18,187 bases of DNA from Rhizobacter sp. (GCA_014380155.1 JACMKJ010000014.1:1-18187); one strand, 5' to 3'. Counted from the stretch's first letter, positions 1 to 8,068 are shown. The notes: generated by a model not told the origin, from the letters alone. Made by a program: numbers and translations.

Positions 1-1
1 C

Positions 2-505
2 AACCGCTACATCCGCAACTCGGTGGTGAACGGCGTGTGCCAAGGCGGCAACATGACCTTCCACGGCCAGATCGACGGTCTGCTGATCGAAGGCAACCGC
101 ATCGAGCAAGACGCGGCCGCTGCGGGCTGCTGGCTGATGTCGGTCACGCGTGGCTACACCACCCCCGAGTGGTTCCGCAACGCCGTGATCCGCAACAACA
201 AGCTCATCAACGGAGGTAACACAGGGATGGCAGTTCAGTCTTCGCCAAGTGTCCTGGTCGAGGGCAATGTGGCGATCAACACCCGAGCGACCTACCAGAA
301 CTCGTTCTCGATCGGCGTCGGCTCGACCAGCCCGACCTCGGGCGGTGACGCTGGCGACGTGGGCGACACGGGCGCCATCGTGCGCAACAACACCGCCTGT
401 CAGTCGGGCGGCGCGACCGGTGGGGTTGTCTCTGTCAACTCGCCGGGCGGTAGCGTCACGAACAACGTGGTGCTGGCCTCCACCGCGGGCGTCTGCGCAC
501 GCTGA
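2..505 (+). CDS. Right-handed beta-helix repeat protein, C-terminal part (5' end outside window)
   Basis: The reading frame is already open at the first bases (Asn-Arg-Tyr-Ile-Arg-Asn before the first possible internal start at 23), so this is the C-terminal 167 codons of a longer gene. It carries short repeats with Asn pairs (GNRIEQ, IRNNKLIN, VRNNTA) typical of Asn ladders in right-handed parallel beta-helix proteins (NosD/pectate-lyase-like folds). It is a paralogue of the next gene: about 45 of 65 residues match by hand count from NSVV to LIN, and both end in a Cys-Ala-Arg tail. The full protein is probably secreted, as its neighbour has a signal peptide, but the N-terminus is not visible. 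The family includes polysaccharide lyases, epimerases and plain binding proteins; no catalytic residues can be assigned. Neighbouring polysaccharide genes suggest a glycan-related job, which is inference. Confidence 0.82.
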   Translation, partial: NRYIRNSVVNGVCQGGNMTFHGQIDGLLIEGNRIEQDAAAAGCWLMSVTRGYTTPEWFRNAVIRNNKLINGGNTGMAVQSSPSVLVEGNVAINTRATYQNSFSIGVGSTSPTSGGDAGDVGDTGAIVRNNTACQSGGATGGVVSVNSPGGSVTNNVVLASTAGVCAR

Positions 506-535
506 TCCGCGCAACTCACGCTTGATCTGTTCTGG

Positions 536-568
536 AAAGGCCTCGCAGCTTTGCTGCGAGGCCTTTTT
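536..568 (+). terminator. Intrinsic terminator after the first beta-helix gene
   Basis: A perfect 14-bp inverted repeat (536-549 with 553-566, core GCCTCGCAGC/GCTGCGAGGC) closes on a 3-base TTT loop. It runs into five T's (564-568), three of which pair with A's in the stem. It lies 30 bases after the stop codon. This should end transcription of the first paralogue and implies that the second has its own promoter in the roughly 75 bases that follow. Confidence 0.9.
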
Positions 569-602
569 CATTCATTCGACCCAGGCGCTGATGTATTCTG
601 GA

Positions 603-625
603 GTTCAGCTGACAGCAAACTGAAC
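603..625. promoter_or_regulatory. Possible operator (spaced inverted repeat) upstream of the second beta-helix gene
   Basis: GTTCAG (603-608) and CTGAAC (620-625) form an exact 6-base inverted repeat with an 11-base spacer. The repeat lies between the upstream terminator and the ribosome binding site (AGAGGT near 631) of the gene at 643, where a promoter is expected. No convincing -35/-10 pair was identified. It may be chance or a 5'-UTR hairpin. Confidence 0.25.
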
Positions 626-642
626 AATGCAGAGGTAAGTCC

Positions 643-1896
643 ATGACGCGCAAGAGATCCCGACAGGCATTCGCCGGCTTCATCATTTCCTTGTCCCTTT
701 TCGTCGTGGCCAGCGCGTCAGCTGCAGGGCGGACTTACTACTTCTCCGACTGCCAGCCGGGCGCTGCGGCCACGTGCGCCCCGGGGAAGGACTCCAACCC
801 GGGCACGAGTGAAAAATCACCCAAGCAGACCTTGGCCAGCGTGAACATCAACGCCCTCCCCGCGGGCAGCAAGTTGCTTCTGGCGCGAGGCGGTGTGTGG
901 TTGCAGCCCATGGTGTTGTTGGACAACCCGCATGTCACGGCCGAAGAACCGTTGGTCATCGACGCCTATGGCAGCGGCGAGCTGCCTTGGCTGCAAGCGC
1001 CCGACATCAAGGCGTCGGTTTTCTTGCTCGGCACATACAACAACACCTCGTACGACGGCGGGTACACCTTCCGCAACCTGAAGATCGACGGCAGGGGCAG
1101 TTCACAGTGGGGGTTTTTTCTCAGCCACAACCTGCACCACGTGACCATCGAGAACACCGAGATCACCGGCTTTCACATCGGCATTCACACGCAGGCGCGT
1201 GCACCACGTGGTGTGAACAACGTGCTGATCCGCAACAACACGATCAGCCGCAACCACGGCATGGGCATCCTCGGACAGATGAGCGACAGCGTGATCGAAG
1301 GCAACCTGTTCGAGGGCAACAATTTCTCCGGCAGCGGCTTTGATCACGCGATCTACCTCTCGGGCAACGATGCCGGTGGGCGCAACAATGTCGTGCGCAA
1401 CAACATCTTCCGCCAGAACTCGGTGGTCAAGGGCGTCTGCAGCGGTGGCAATGTCACCATGCACGGGCAGATGGACGGCATGTTGATCGAGGGAAACACC
1501 ATCGAGCAAAAGGCTGCGTCCATGGGGTGCTGGGGCTTCTCGATCACCACCGGGTACACCTCGGGCGAATGGTTCCGCAACTTCGTGGTGCGCAACAACA
1601 CGGTCATCAACCTCGGTGGCTGTGCCTTCTGCATCAACTCTTCGCCTGGCATCGTGGTCGAGAACAACCGCGTGTTCAACGATCAGAGTGCCTACCATGT
1701 GGCAGTGAGGATCGGCGGCAAGCCAGGGGCGGGCGACGAGCCCGATCGTGACGCGGTTGTTCGGAACAACATTGCCTGCTTTCCGAAGGGCGACTCGCGG
1801 CAGTCGGTTGCGCTCATCGAGTCGCCGGGCGCCAAGGTGACGGGCAATGTCGCCTACACCGGGGCAGCAGCCACGACGGGCGCCTGCGCGCGTTGA
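643..1896 (+). CDS. Secreted right-handed parallel beta-helix repeat protein
   Basis: A 417-residue protein. The start is chosen because an AGAGGT ribosome binding site precedes the ATG and the N-terminus is a clear Sec signal peptide: basic residues 2-7, hydrophobic core 10-23, and a likely cleavage near Ala27/Ala28 (ASASAA). After it comes a start segment seen in exported beta-helix proteins (TYYFSDC, KDSNPGT, KQTLASVN). From about residue 140 there are regular turns carrying IRNNTI, VRNNIF, IEGNTIE, VRNNTV, VENNRV and VRNNIA, a stacked Asn ladder of the parallel beta-helix fold. The protein is therefore expected in the periplasm or outside the cell. The fold occurs in polysaccharide lyases, epimerases and adhesins; no catalytic set can be pointed to. 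It is a divergent copy of the gene cut by the left edge and faces convergent membrane genes for glycan polymerisation and acylation, so a role in processing or binding an exopolysaccharide is plausible. Confidence 0.85.
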   Translation: MTRKRSRQAFAGFIISLSLFVVASASAAGRTYYFSDCQPGAAATCAPGKDSNPGTSEKSPKQTLASVNINALPAGSKLLLARGGVWLQPMVLLDNPHVTAEEPLVIDAYGSGELPWLQAPDIKASVFLLGTYNNTSYDGGYTFRNLKIDGRGSSQWGFFLSHNLHHVTIENTEITGFHIGIHTQARAPRGVNNVLIRNNTISRNHGMGILGQMSDSVIEGNLFEGNNFSGSGFDHAIYLSGNDAGGRNNVVRNNIFRQNSVVKGVCSGGNVTMHGQMDGMLIEGNTIEQKAASMGCWGFSITTGYTSGEWFRNFVVRNNTVINLGGCAFCINSSPGIVVENNRVFNDQSAYHVAVRIGGKPGAGDEPDRDAVVRNNIACFPKGDSRQSVALIESPGAKVTGNVAYTGAAATTGACAR

Positions 1897-1897
1897 G

Positions 1898-1932
1898 CGC
1901 CGCGCCGGCGCGGCGTAGTTAAGCGCCGCGCC
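1898..1932. terminator. Possible bidirectional hairpin between convergent genes
   Basis: Two overlapping hairpins are possible. CGCCGCGCC/GGCGCGGCG forms a perfect 18-base palindrome at 1898-1915. GGCGCGGCG (1907-1915) can instead pair with CGCCGCGCC (1924-1932) across the 8-base loop TAGTTAAG. The site lies directly between the stop codons of the convergent genes ending at 1896 and 1942. There is no T-tract, so it is a weak or factor-dependent terminator at best, or simply GC-rich spacer. Confidence 0.4.
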
Positions 1933-1941
1933 AGCGCGTGG

Positions 1942-3066
1942 TCAAGGCGTGGGGCGATACCCGGCGACAGGGCTGGTGGCGGCATTGGCGCCGGGGCCCG
2001 TGGTGGCGCTGAAGCGCTGGCGCACACGCCCCAGTGGCCGTTCGATGCCGTAGTAGAGCGCCGCGGACGCTGCCACCGTGAGCACCGCCGCGGTGAGCGC
2101 GAGGCTCCCGAGCGATCTGCCCACGATCTCCTTGGAGAGCGCGAGCATCGCGGGGTGGGTCAGGTAGATCGCGTAGCTCAGCAGGCCGATCCACTTGACC
2201 GGTTTCAGGTTGAGCAGTCGCAGCACGCCCCACTCGGGGTAGCGCACCGCCGTGATGAAGATCGGGAACAGGCACAGGCCCTGGATCGTGTAGCCGAAGG
2301 TCTCCCGGAACTCGCGGTCAGGGATGGCGAGCGAGACCAGTAGGCCGCACACCGAAAGCGGGAACAGCCGCCACTTCCATGTCGACTCGGAGATCAGGGT
2401 GGGGTCGAGCGCCGGGTTGCCGCGCAGCGCCAGGACGCAGCCGAACAGGATCGCGTCGATGCGCGTGTCGGTGGCCATATAGGTGCGGTCGTAGGGCACG
2501 TCAAACCAGAACACCAGCACGCAGCGCCACAGCAGCACCAGGCCACAGGCACCCATGAGCCATGCCGCGACCTGGTCGCGCGACTTGCCGCGCGAAAGGA
2601 ACAGGAACAAGGCCGGGAAGGCGAGATAGAAGTGTTCTTCGACGGCGAGTGACCAGTAGACGTCGGTGAACGGCGCGATCGGCGCCTTCCAGCCCGCCCA
2701 GATGATTTCGTAGTTGGTGAGGTGAAAGATCTGCCCGACAAGAAACCATGGCTCGACCAGGTCTGCATACCAGCCGTACAGCGCCGCGGCGATCAGCACG
2801 AGATAGAAGGTCGGGAAGATGCGCAGCGCCCGGCGCACGTAGAACAAGCGGATGTTCACCGTGCCGGTGCGCTCGGTTTCCTGCCGCATCAGGGTGGTGA
2901 TCAGATAGCCGGACAGGAAGAAAAACAGCGTGACGCCGAAATGGCCGGGCACGACCCGTGGCACTCCGGCAGCCATCATCGCGTGAGACAGGAAGACGAG
3001 CAGGATGGCGATGCAGCGCAGGCCGTCGAGTGACGGGATGTAGAGGCCGCGGTGGGTGGAGGTCAT
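1942..3066 (-). CDS. Acyltransferase family 3 (OafA/YrhL-like) membrane protein
   Basis: A 374-residue multi-pass inner-membrane protein that should transfer acyl (often acetyl) groups to a sugar of an exported glycan. Family marks are visible: the N-terminal SLDGLRCIAILLVFLSH with the catalytic-type His28, the basic YVRRALRIFPTFY segment near 76-88, WSLAVEEHFYL near 138-148 and YLTHPAM in the last membrane segments. The usual family length is 350-400. The ATG at 3066 is preferred because it places the signature helix near the N-terminus. A longer frame reaches back to 3210 but would overlap the upstream gene's 3' end, and its extra residues are basic and unlike the family. The ribosome binding site in front of 3066 is weak. 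It follows the O-antigen polymerase-like gene by 46 bases on the same strand, so the two are probably co-transcribed. The acyl donor and acceptor are unknown. Confidence 0.9.
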   Translation of the reverse strand: MTSTHRGLYIPSLDGLRCIAILLVFLSHAMMAAGVPRVVPGHFGVTLFFFLSGYLITTLMRQETERTGTVNIRLFYVRRALRIFPTFYLVLIAAALYGWYADLVEPWFLVGQIFHLTNYEIIWAGWKAPIAPFTDVYWSLAVEEHFYLAFPALFLFLSRGKSRDQVAAWLMGACGLVLLWRCVLVFWFDVPYDRTYMATDTRIDAILFGCVLALRGNPALDPTLISESTWKWRLFPLSVCGLLVSLAIPDREFRETFGYTIQGLCLFPIFITAVRYPEWGVLRLLNLKPVKWIGLLSYAIYLTHPAMLALSKEIVGRSLGSLALTAAVLTVAASAALYYGIERPLGRVRQRFSATTGPGANAATSPVAGYRPTP

Positions 3067-3112
3067 GGCACCACGTGCTGAAAGTTCGTTGAACGGGTCA
3101 TGCACCGGCGCC

Positions 3113-4684
3113 TCAGTGCGCGGCGCCGCGGCGGGTAGGCGATGCGACGCGCGTATTCGCTTGGGCCGCTGCCGCCAGCTTGGCGTTCGAAGCTGCCGCC
3201 ACCGCGCCACGTTCGACCAGCCGCATGTACCCGACCGCGAGGCCGGCGAGGCACCAGTACAGCGGGTAGACGAAGAAGATGGGGCTCACCGTGCCCATGA
3301 TGAAGAGCACCCCCACGAGTGTGGCCAGCAAGGCGCGGCCGAGCGTGTGCCGTTCGTCGCGCTTGTCGAGCTTGAGCATGCTTGCGAAGATCCCCGCCAT
3401 CGCCACGAGGATGATCGAGAAGAACAAGCCCAGTGACACAAAGCCGCCCTTGAGGGCGATCATCACGTAGGTGTTCACCAGATCGATGATGCCGTCGCTG
3501 CCTCGCAGGTCTTCGATCGCTGGGGTGGTGGCGAAGTCGAAGTTTCCGAAGACCGGGTTTTGAAGAATCACCTTGAAAGCCACTTCGGCCAGGTGCTCTC
3601 GGCCATCGACGTTTCTGGAGTCGACCGTCCCGATCCAGGGGAGGTGATCGATGATGACGCCCCCGGCCTGTGTGGAAAGCAAGACAGGCAGCGACAGCAG
3701 CAAGGCAAGCACCAGCTTGGACAAATTGCTCACTGCCCCCGGCCCGAGCAGGATGAACAGCGCGATCATGCCGCCCGCGCCCAGCCACGGCGCCCGCGCG
3801 AAGGCGCCGATGATCCCGGCGATCATCAGCAGGAACCCGAGACGACGCATCCACAGGTTGGGCACCAGCGTTCGCACATACAGGTACAGGCCGATGCCCA
3901 CCGCGCAGGTGTAGCCCGCCACGATCGACTGCTCGGCCGTGCCTTCGGCGCGGAGCATGCCCGAGCGCAGCAGATAGCCACGGTCACCCAGGCTCACCCC
4001 CAGGGCGTTGTCGAGTGCCGAGTAGAGCAGCCAGCGACGCGCGAATTCGCACGCGACGATGGCGCAAAAGATCATGACGCCCACGGTGAACGCGCCCAGC
4101 GCGTCACGAAAATCCTTCAGGGTGCGCAACGAGCGACTGCCGGCGTAATACAGCAAGAAGACGTTGGTGAATTCGTAGAAGACGCTGTCTCTGATGACGC
4201 TGGTGAAGGTGCGGTAAGGCAGCGTGAGAGCCACTTCGAGCACAAACATGCCAATCAGCAACTTGTCGCACAGCAGTTGCCCGAAGGGTTCGACGCCGGG
4301 CTTCTTGCGCAGCGACAGATAGAGCGGCAGCAGCAAGAGCAGAGACAGCATGCGCAGTGGCTCGAGCACGAACAGCTCTTTCATGAGCCCGAAGCCTGGG
4401 ATCGACGCCGCCAGGCGTGGCAGGCAGAGCATGACCGCCAGGTAGAGCGCAAAACGATTCGAGTCGCGCTTGCCCGCGTAGAGCAGTGCGAACGCCGCGA
4501 TGCCCACAAAGAGCCAGTAGTTGTGCGCCAGGAATGCCGAGAGCGTCAGCGCGAACCAGAGGTTGCGCCGCAGCTTGAAATCCTCGACCGAACAGGCCTG
4601 CGCGGTGATGGGTTTCTTTGCGAGCGCGAACACCGCAAAAGAAACCGCGAGGATGAATACGAGAGCTCGAAGATGTTCAGGCAA
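3113..4684 (-). CDS. O-antigen ligase / Wzy-like polymerase family membrane protein
   Basis: A 523-residue, strongly hydrophobic protein with about ten or more membrane segments, for example RALVFILAVSFAVFALA, NLWFALTLSAFLAHNYWLFV and RMLSLLLLLPLYLSL. The Wzy_C-like part has ARAPWLGAGG in a loop and then REHLAEVAFKVILQNPVFGN, resembling the conserved loop of O-antigen ligases and exopolysaccharide polymerases. Such proteins join lipid-linked oligosaccharides in the periplasmic face of the inner membrane. I place the start at a TTG (4684-4682) because it has GGAGG seven bases upstream and gives an N-terminus (LPEHLRALVF) that begins straight at the first membrane helix. The longer frame from 4798 adds 38 polar residues (Pro- and Arg-rich) with no membrane character. 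It is followed by the acyltransferase gene. Ligase and polymerase cannot be told apart here. Confidence 0.85.
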   Translation of the reverse strand: MPEHLRALVFILAVSFAVFALAKKPITAQACSVEDFKLRRNLWFALTLSAFLAHNYWLFVGIAAFALLYAGKRDSNRFALYLAVMLCLPRLAASIPGFGLMKELFVLEPLRMLSLLLLLPLYLSLRKKPGVEPFGQLLCDKLLIGMFVLEVALTLPYRTFTSVIRDSVFYEFTNVFLLYYAGSRSLRTLKDFRDALGAFTVGVMIFCAIVACEFARRWLLYSALDNALGVSLGDRGYLLRSGMLRAEGTAEQSIVAGYTCAVGIGLYLYVRTLVPNLWMRRLGFLLMIAGIIGAFARAPWLGAGGMIALFILLGPGAVSNLSKLVLALLLSLPVLLSTQAGGVIIDHLPWIGTVDSRNVDGREHLAEVAFKVILQNPVFGNFDFATTPAIEDLRGSDGIIDLVNTYVMIALKGGFVSLGLFFSIILVAMAGIFASMLKLDKRDERHTLGRALLATLVGVLFIMGTVSPIFFVYPLYWCLAGLAVGYMRLVERGAVAAASNAKLAAAAQANTRVASPTRRGAAH

Positions 4685-4691
4685 CCGGCTT

Positions 4692-4696
4692 CCTCC
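4692..4696 (-). promoter_or_regulatory. Strong ribosome binding site that decides a TTG start
   Basis: On the - strand GGAGG is followed by a 7-base spacer (AAGCCGG) and TTG. It is the only strong Shine-Dalgarno sequence near the beginning of the O-antigen polymerase-like frame and supports the TTG start over the upstream ATG at 4798. Confidence 0.7.
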
Positions 4697-4876
4697 GGTA
4701 GGGCGAACCCGCTGCGGGCAACAGTGGGGTGTTTGATCTGAGTCTCGGCGCGCCGGCCGGGAGGAGGGGGCGATGGGGGCAAGCGTTGCTTGGCACAACC
4801 AAAAACCACCGCGGGTCAGTGTAGTTCCACGGTGTGGGGCGGGTCTCTCCCGCGTTCAAAGGGCAATGCGCCACTC

Positions 4877-5728
4877 TCAGGTGGCCGTGCTGGGCAGGGT
4901 GTGAAAGCTGGTCTGTGGCGTGAGCCCGTCCAGGCGGTGGCCGAAAGCCTCGATGTGGGGGCGCCAGAAGTCCAGGTCGTAGCGCGCCCACGCGTGGCAG
5001 CCGAAGGGCAGGCGCTCGCCGTTGAGCTTGTACAGACGGCGCGGCAGCGCCTCGAACGAGAACTCGCGCGCTTGGTCGAACGTGGCCACGCGAAACCAGG
5101 CCAGGTGCCGGTTCACCACCAGGCCCCAGAAGTTGTCTTCTCCGCGCGGGAACACGAGGCTCGGGTACTGGCCTCGCGCGATGCGGAGCAGGTCACTGGG
5201 CATACGGCGCAGGGCCTGCAGCGGCTCGCGCTTCGCGTGAGCGGCCAGCAGGCGCAGCCACAGCCAGGCCGAGCGCCGCCCGCGCAACATCGAAGAGACC
5301 TTGCGCAGCGAAAACCCGCCGTTGCCCACACCCAGCACGGGTGAAGAATCGTTCGCCACCACGTGCCCCTCGAACCAGGGCGCGCCGATGTAGTCGAGCC
5401 CGGAGGCACACCATTTCTCCAACTCATCGCGAAAGACGAACACATCCAGCTCATAGAACAGCACGTACTCGTACGCCCGGTAGCGCTCGTACAGGAAGGG
5501 CTCGATCTTCAGCTTGGTGAAGTTGGCGTAACTCGACTGCCAGTGCGACGCGATGTGATCGACCTCGATATTCGGGATGATGGCCTGGTAGGCGCGGGTG
5601 TCCATGCCCTCGGGGCACACGAGCCGGATCGGGTGGTGCCCCAGCACCTTGAAACACTGCCGCAGGGAGATCTCTTCGAGCGGTGTGATGGTCGGCTGGT
5701 GGACCGTGATCAGGACGACGACCCGCAT
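4877..5728 (-). CDS. DUF5672 family protein, putative glycosyltransferase
   Basis: A 283-residue soluble protein. It begins with a beta-strand typical of glycosyltransferase A folds (RVVVLITVHQP), has a KLKIEPFLY segment near 72-80, and an acidic FYELDVFVF motif (Glu93, Asp95) in the place of a DxD metal/nucleotide-sugar motif. Later come DYIGAPWF (112-119), GNGGFSLR (135-142) and GEDNFWG near 215. This pattern is what I know as DUF5672, annotated as a glycosyltransferase-like family; no member is assigned a reaction here. The ATG at 5728 has AGGAG a few bases upstream. It lies on the same strand as, and 192 bases upstream of, the O-antigen polymerase-like gene, so it probably belongs to the same glycan locus. 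It has no signal peptide or membrane segment, which fits cytoplasmic action on lipid-linked sugars. Confidence 0.8.
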   Translation of the reverse strand: MRVVVLITVHQPTITPLEEISLRQCFKVLGHHPIRLVCPEGMDTRAYQAIIPNIEVDHIASHWQSSYANFTKLKIEPFLYERYRAYEYVLFYELDVFVFRDELEKWCASGLDYIGAPWFEGHVVANDSSPVLGVGNGGFSLRKVSSMLRGRRSAWLWLRLLAAHAKREPLQALRRMPSDLLRIARGQYPSLVFPRGEDNFWGLVVNRHLAWFRVATFDQAREFSFEALPRRLYKLNGERLPFGCHAWARYDLDFWRPHIEAFGHRLDGLTPQTSFHTLPSTAT

Positions 5729-5839
5729 CGGGGCTCCTCTTTCTTGTGGGCTGTTAGGCAGCGCGCATTGTTGCCGCTGCGGGCACTGCGCGAACCCACC
5801 TGATCGCGGGCTGCAGCACCACGCCGTGTGTGACTCAGA

Positions 5840-8068
5840 TCACGCCCAGGCGAGCTGGGCCCGCGCCAGGGGCAGCTCCCGAATGCGCTGGCCGGTGGCG
5901 CGAAAGATCGCGTTGCACACGGCCGGGGCGATCGGCGGCAGTGCCGGCTCCCCCAGGCCGCCGATGGGGTTGTCGGAGGTGAGGAAGTGCACCTCGATCA
6001 GCGCGGGAGCATCGGCCATGCGCAGCAGCGGGTAGTCGTTGAAATTGCTCTGCAGCACGCGGCCGCGCTCGATGTCGACCCGCTGGAACCACGCTGCGCT
6101 CAGGCCGTCGACGATGGCGCCTTGTACCTGGGCCTCGGCGCCGCTCAGGTTGACGACCTGCTCGCCCACGTCGCACACACACACCACCCGGTCGACCTTG
6201 AGGCGGCCTTCGGGTGACACTGTCACCTCGGCCACCTGCGCCACGTAGCCGCTGTAGCTCGCATGGAAGGCCACCCCCTGCGCCTGGCCGCGTGGCAGCG
6301 CGCGACCCCATTGGCTCTTTTGCGCCACCGTCTGCAGCACGCGGCGCATGCGCGCCACCTGGTAGCCCTCGCCGCGCGAGAAGAGGCCACCGGAGCGCAT
6401 CACTTGTCTGTCACCCAGCAGCGCGAGGCGGAACTCGACCGGATCGCGTTGGGCCGCGTGCGCCAGCTCGTCGATGAAACTCTGCACCACCCAGGCGTGC
6501 ACGTTGGCCTTGGGCGCGCGCCACGCACCCATCGGGATGCCGCACTCGATGACACTTTGTTCCAGCACACAGTGGTCGATCCAACGGCCTGGGAACTCGT
6601 TGGCGTCCAGCACGCTGCCGGCGTGGCCGCCGCGGCCGAAGCAGATGCTGTGGTCATGCCAGGCCACCACCTCGCCACGCTGGTTGACGCCGCCGCGCAT
6701 GCGATGAAAGCCGCCCGCGCGGTAGTGGTCGTGCTGCATCTCGTCTTCACGCGACCACACCAGCTTGACGGGCGCGGGCACACGTTGCGCAATCGCCGCC
6801 GCTTCGACCACGTAGTCGCTGCTCAGGCGCCGCCCGAATGCGCCGCCGCCACGCAAGATGTGCAGGCGGATCTTCTCCTTGGGCAAACCCAGGCTCGCGC
6901 TCACGTGGTCGAGCGCCCACGACGGGCTCTGCGAGGAGGTCCACAGCTCCATCACACCGCCCTCGAACGACGCGGTGCAGTTCAGCGGCTCCAGCGCCGC
7001 GTGTGCGATGAACGGGTAGGCGTACCAGGCTTCGACACGCTTCGCGGCGCTGGCCAGCGCGCTCGGCACATCGCCGTCCTGGCGGAACACGGTGGTGCCG
7101 GGTTGCTTGGCGAGTTGCTCGGCCTGCGCGGCGAAGCCGGCCCAGCTCTGGTTGGCGGTAGTGCCCTCGGCCCACTGCACCTTCAGCTTCTTGCGCGCGC
7201 TGAAGGCGGCCCAGGTGGAGTCGGCGACGATGGCCACGCCGGGCTGCAAACCCAGCACGCCGCCGATGCCTGACAGGATGAACGCGTCGCGCACGCCGGG
7301 CAGGGCCTTGAGCTCGTCGAGGTTGGCGCTGCCCACTTGGCCGCCGAAGACCGGGCACTTCTCGTAGACGGCGTAGCGCATGCCGGGCAGCTGCATGTCG
7401 ATGCCAAACAGTGGCGCACCGCTCACGATCTTGTCGTTGTCGACACCCCCGACACGTGTGCCCAGCAGCTTGAAGTCTTTCGGGTTCTTGAGCTTGACCG
7501 AGCGCTCGCTGGGCACGGGGAGGGCAGCGGCCCGCGAGGCGAGGGCGCCGTAACCGAGCGAGCGGCCTGACGCGCGGTGGTGCACCGCGCTCAGTGCCGC
7601 GTGGCACTCGCGCTCGGGCACGCCCCAGGCTTGCGCCGCTGCGGTGACGAGCATGCTGCGCGCGGTGGCCCCGAGCACACGGAAGGGCTGGTAGTTCTTC
7701 AGCGTGGAGGTGCTGGCGCCGCTGAACTGGTTGCCGTAGGCCGCGTCGAGATCGCCTTGTTCGACGACCACGTCTTTCCAGTCGACCTCCAGCTCTTCGG
7801 CCAGGATCATCGGCAACGAGGTCTTCACACCCTGGCCCACTTCCATCTGTTTGGAAACGAGGGTCACCGTGCCCTCGGGTGAGATGCGGATGAAGGCGCT
7901 GGGCTTGAAGCTGCCGCCGGGCGCCGTGGTCTTCGTCGCAGCCCCCTTCGATGCGCCATCAGGCGATCGCAACGCGAACCCGAGCACCAAGCCGCTGCCG
8001 GCGAGGGCCGAGACCGCCAGGAAGCCACGGCGGCCAATGCGCTTGAGATGAGACGGCGTCTTCGTCAC
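5840..8068 (-). CDS. Xanthine dehydrogenase family molybdopterin-binding subunit (isoquinoline 1-oxidoreductase beta-like), Tat-exported
   Basis: A 742-residue molybdenum-cofactor large subunit. The N-terminus has a twin-arginine signal (RRGFLAVSALAG with Arg13-Arg14), so the folded enzyme should be exported to the periplasm. Cofactor and active-site stretches are visible: LRGGGAFGRR, GGFHRMRGG, GAWRAPKANVHAW, and near the C-terminus GLGEP, whose Glu707 sits at the catalytic glutamate position of the family. The length matches IorB-like subunits of isoquinoline 1-oxidoreductase and related aldehyde oxidoreductases. The substrate cannot be read from sequence. The start is a GTG at 8068 with no clear Shine-Dalgarno sequence; it is the only start in frame after an upstream stop and it fits the Tat signal. 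The usual small [2Fe-2S] subunit gene is not next to it: upstream is the divergent NRPS gene and downstream the glycosyltransferase. It may pair with a subunit encoded elsewhere. Confidence 0.9.
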   Translation of the reverse strand: MTKTPSHLKRIGRRGFLAVSALAGSGLVLGFALRSPDGASKGAATKTTAPGGSFKPSAFIRISPEGTVTLVSKQMEVGQGVKTSLPMILAEELEVDWKDVVVEQGDLDAAYGNQFSGASTSTLKNYQPFRVLGATARSMLVTAAAQAWGVPERECHAALSAVHHRASGRSLGYGALASRAAALPVPSERSVKLKNPKDFKLLGTRVGGVDNDKIVSGAPLFGIDMQLPGMRYAVYEKCPVFGGQVGSANLDELKALPGVRDAFILSGIGGVLGLQPGVAIVADSTWAAFSARKKLKVQWAEGTTANQSWAGFAAQAEQLAKQPGTTVFRQDGDVPSALASAAKRVEAWYAYPFIAHAALEPLNCTASFEGGVMELWTSSQSPSWALDHVSASLGLPKEKIRLHILRGGGAFGRRLSSDYVVEAAAIAQRVPAPVKLVWSREDEMQHDHYRAGGFHRMRGGVNQRGEVVAWHDHSICFGRGGHAGSVLDANEFPGRWIDHCVLEQSVIECGIPMGAWRAPKANVHAWVVQSFIDELAHAAQRDPVEFRLALLGDRQVMRSGGLFSRGEGYQVARMRRVLQTVAQKSQWGRALPRGQAQGVAFHASYSGYVAQVAEVTVSPEGRLKVDRVVCVCDVGEQVVNLSGAEAQVQGAIVDGLSAAWFQRVDIERGRVLQSNFNDYPLLRMADAPALIEVHFLTSDNPIGGLGEPALPPIAPAVCNAIFRATGQRIRELPLARAQLAWA

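Noticed and set aside
1102..1698. 198-codon open frame on the - strand in the beta-helix gene
   Set aside because: It mirrors the Asn-rich repeats of the real gene as Val/Asp/His-rich sequence; no start site or domain supports it.
3067..3210. Upstream extension of the acyltransferase gene to a start at 3210
   Set aside because: It would overlap the end of the polymerase-like gene and adds a basic 48-residue segment not typical of acyltransferase-3 proteins; ATG 3066 fits the family.
3063..3854. 263-codon - strand frame overlapping the polymerase-like gene
   Set aside because: It is a second frame on the same strand with Arg/Gly-rich translation and no domain; the overlapping membrane protein is clear.
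3560..4741. 393-codon open frame on the + strand opposite the O-antigen polymerase-like gene
   Set aside because: The translation is Gln/Arg/His-rich with no domain, and the opposite strand encodes a clear membrane protein with a good ribosome binding site.
4780..4792. Small hairpin CAAGC-GTT-GCTTG between the glycosyltransferase and polymerase-like genes
   Set aside because: The stem is only 5 bp and no T-tract follows, so it is not convincing as a terminator.
6263..7273. 336-codon open frame on the + strand opposite the molybdoenzyme gene
   Set aside because: It is the antisense image of conserved cofactor-binding sequence and has no plausible protein features.
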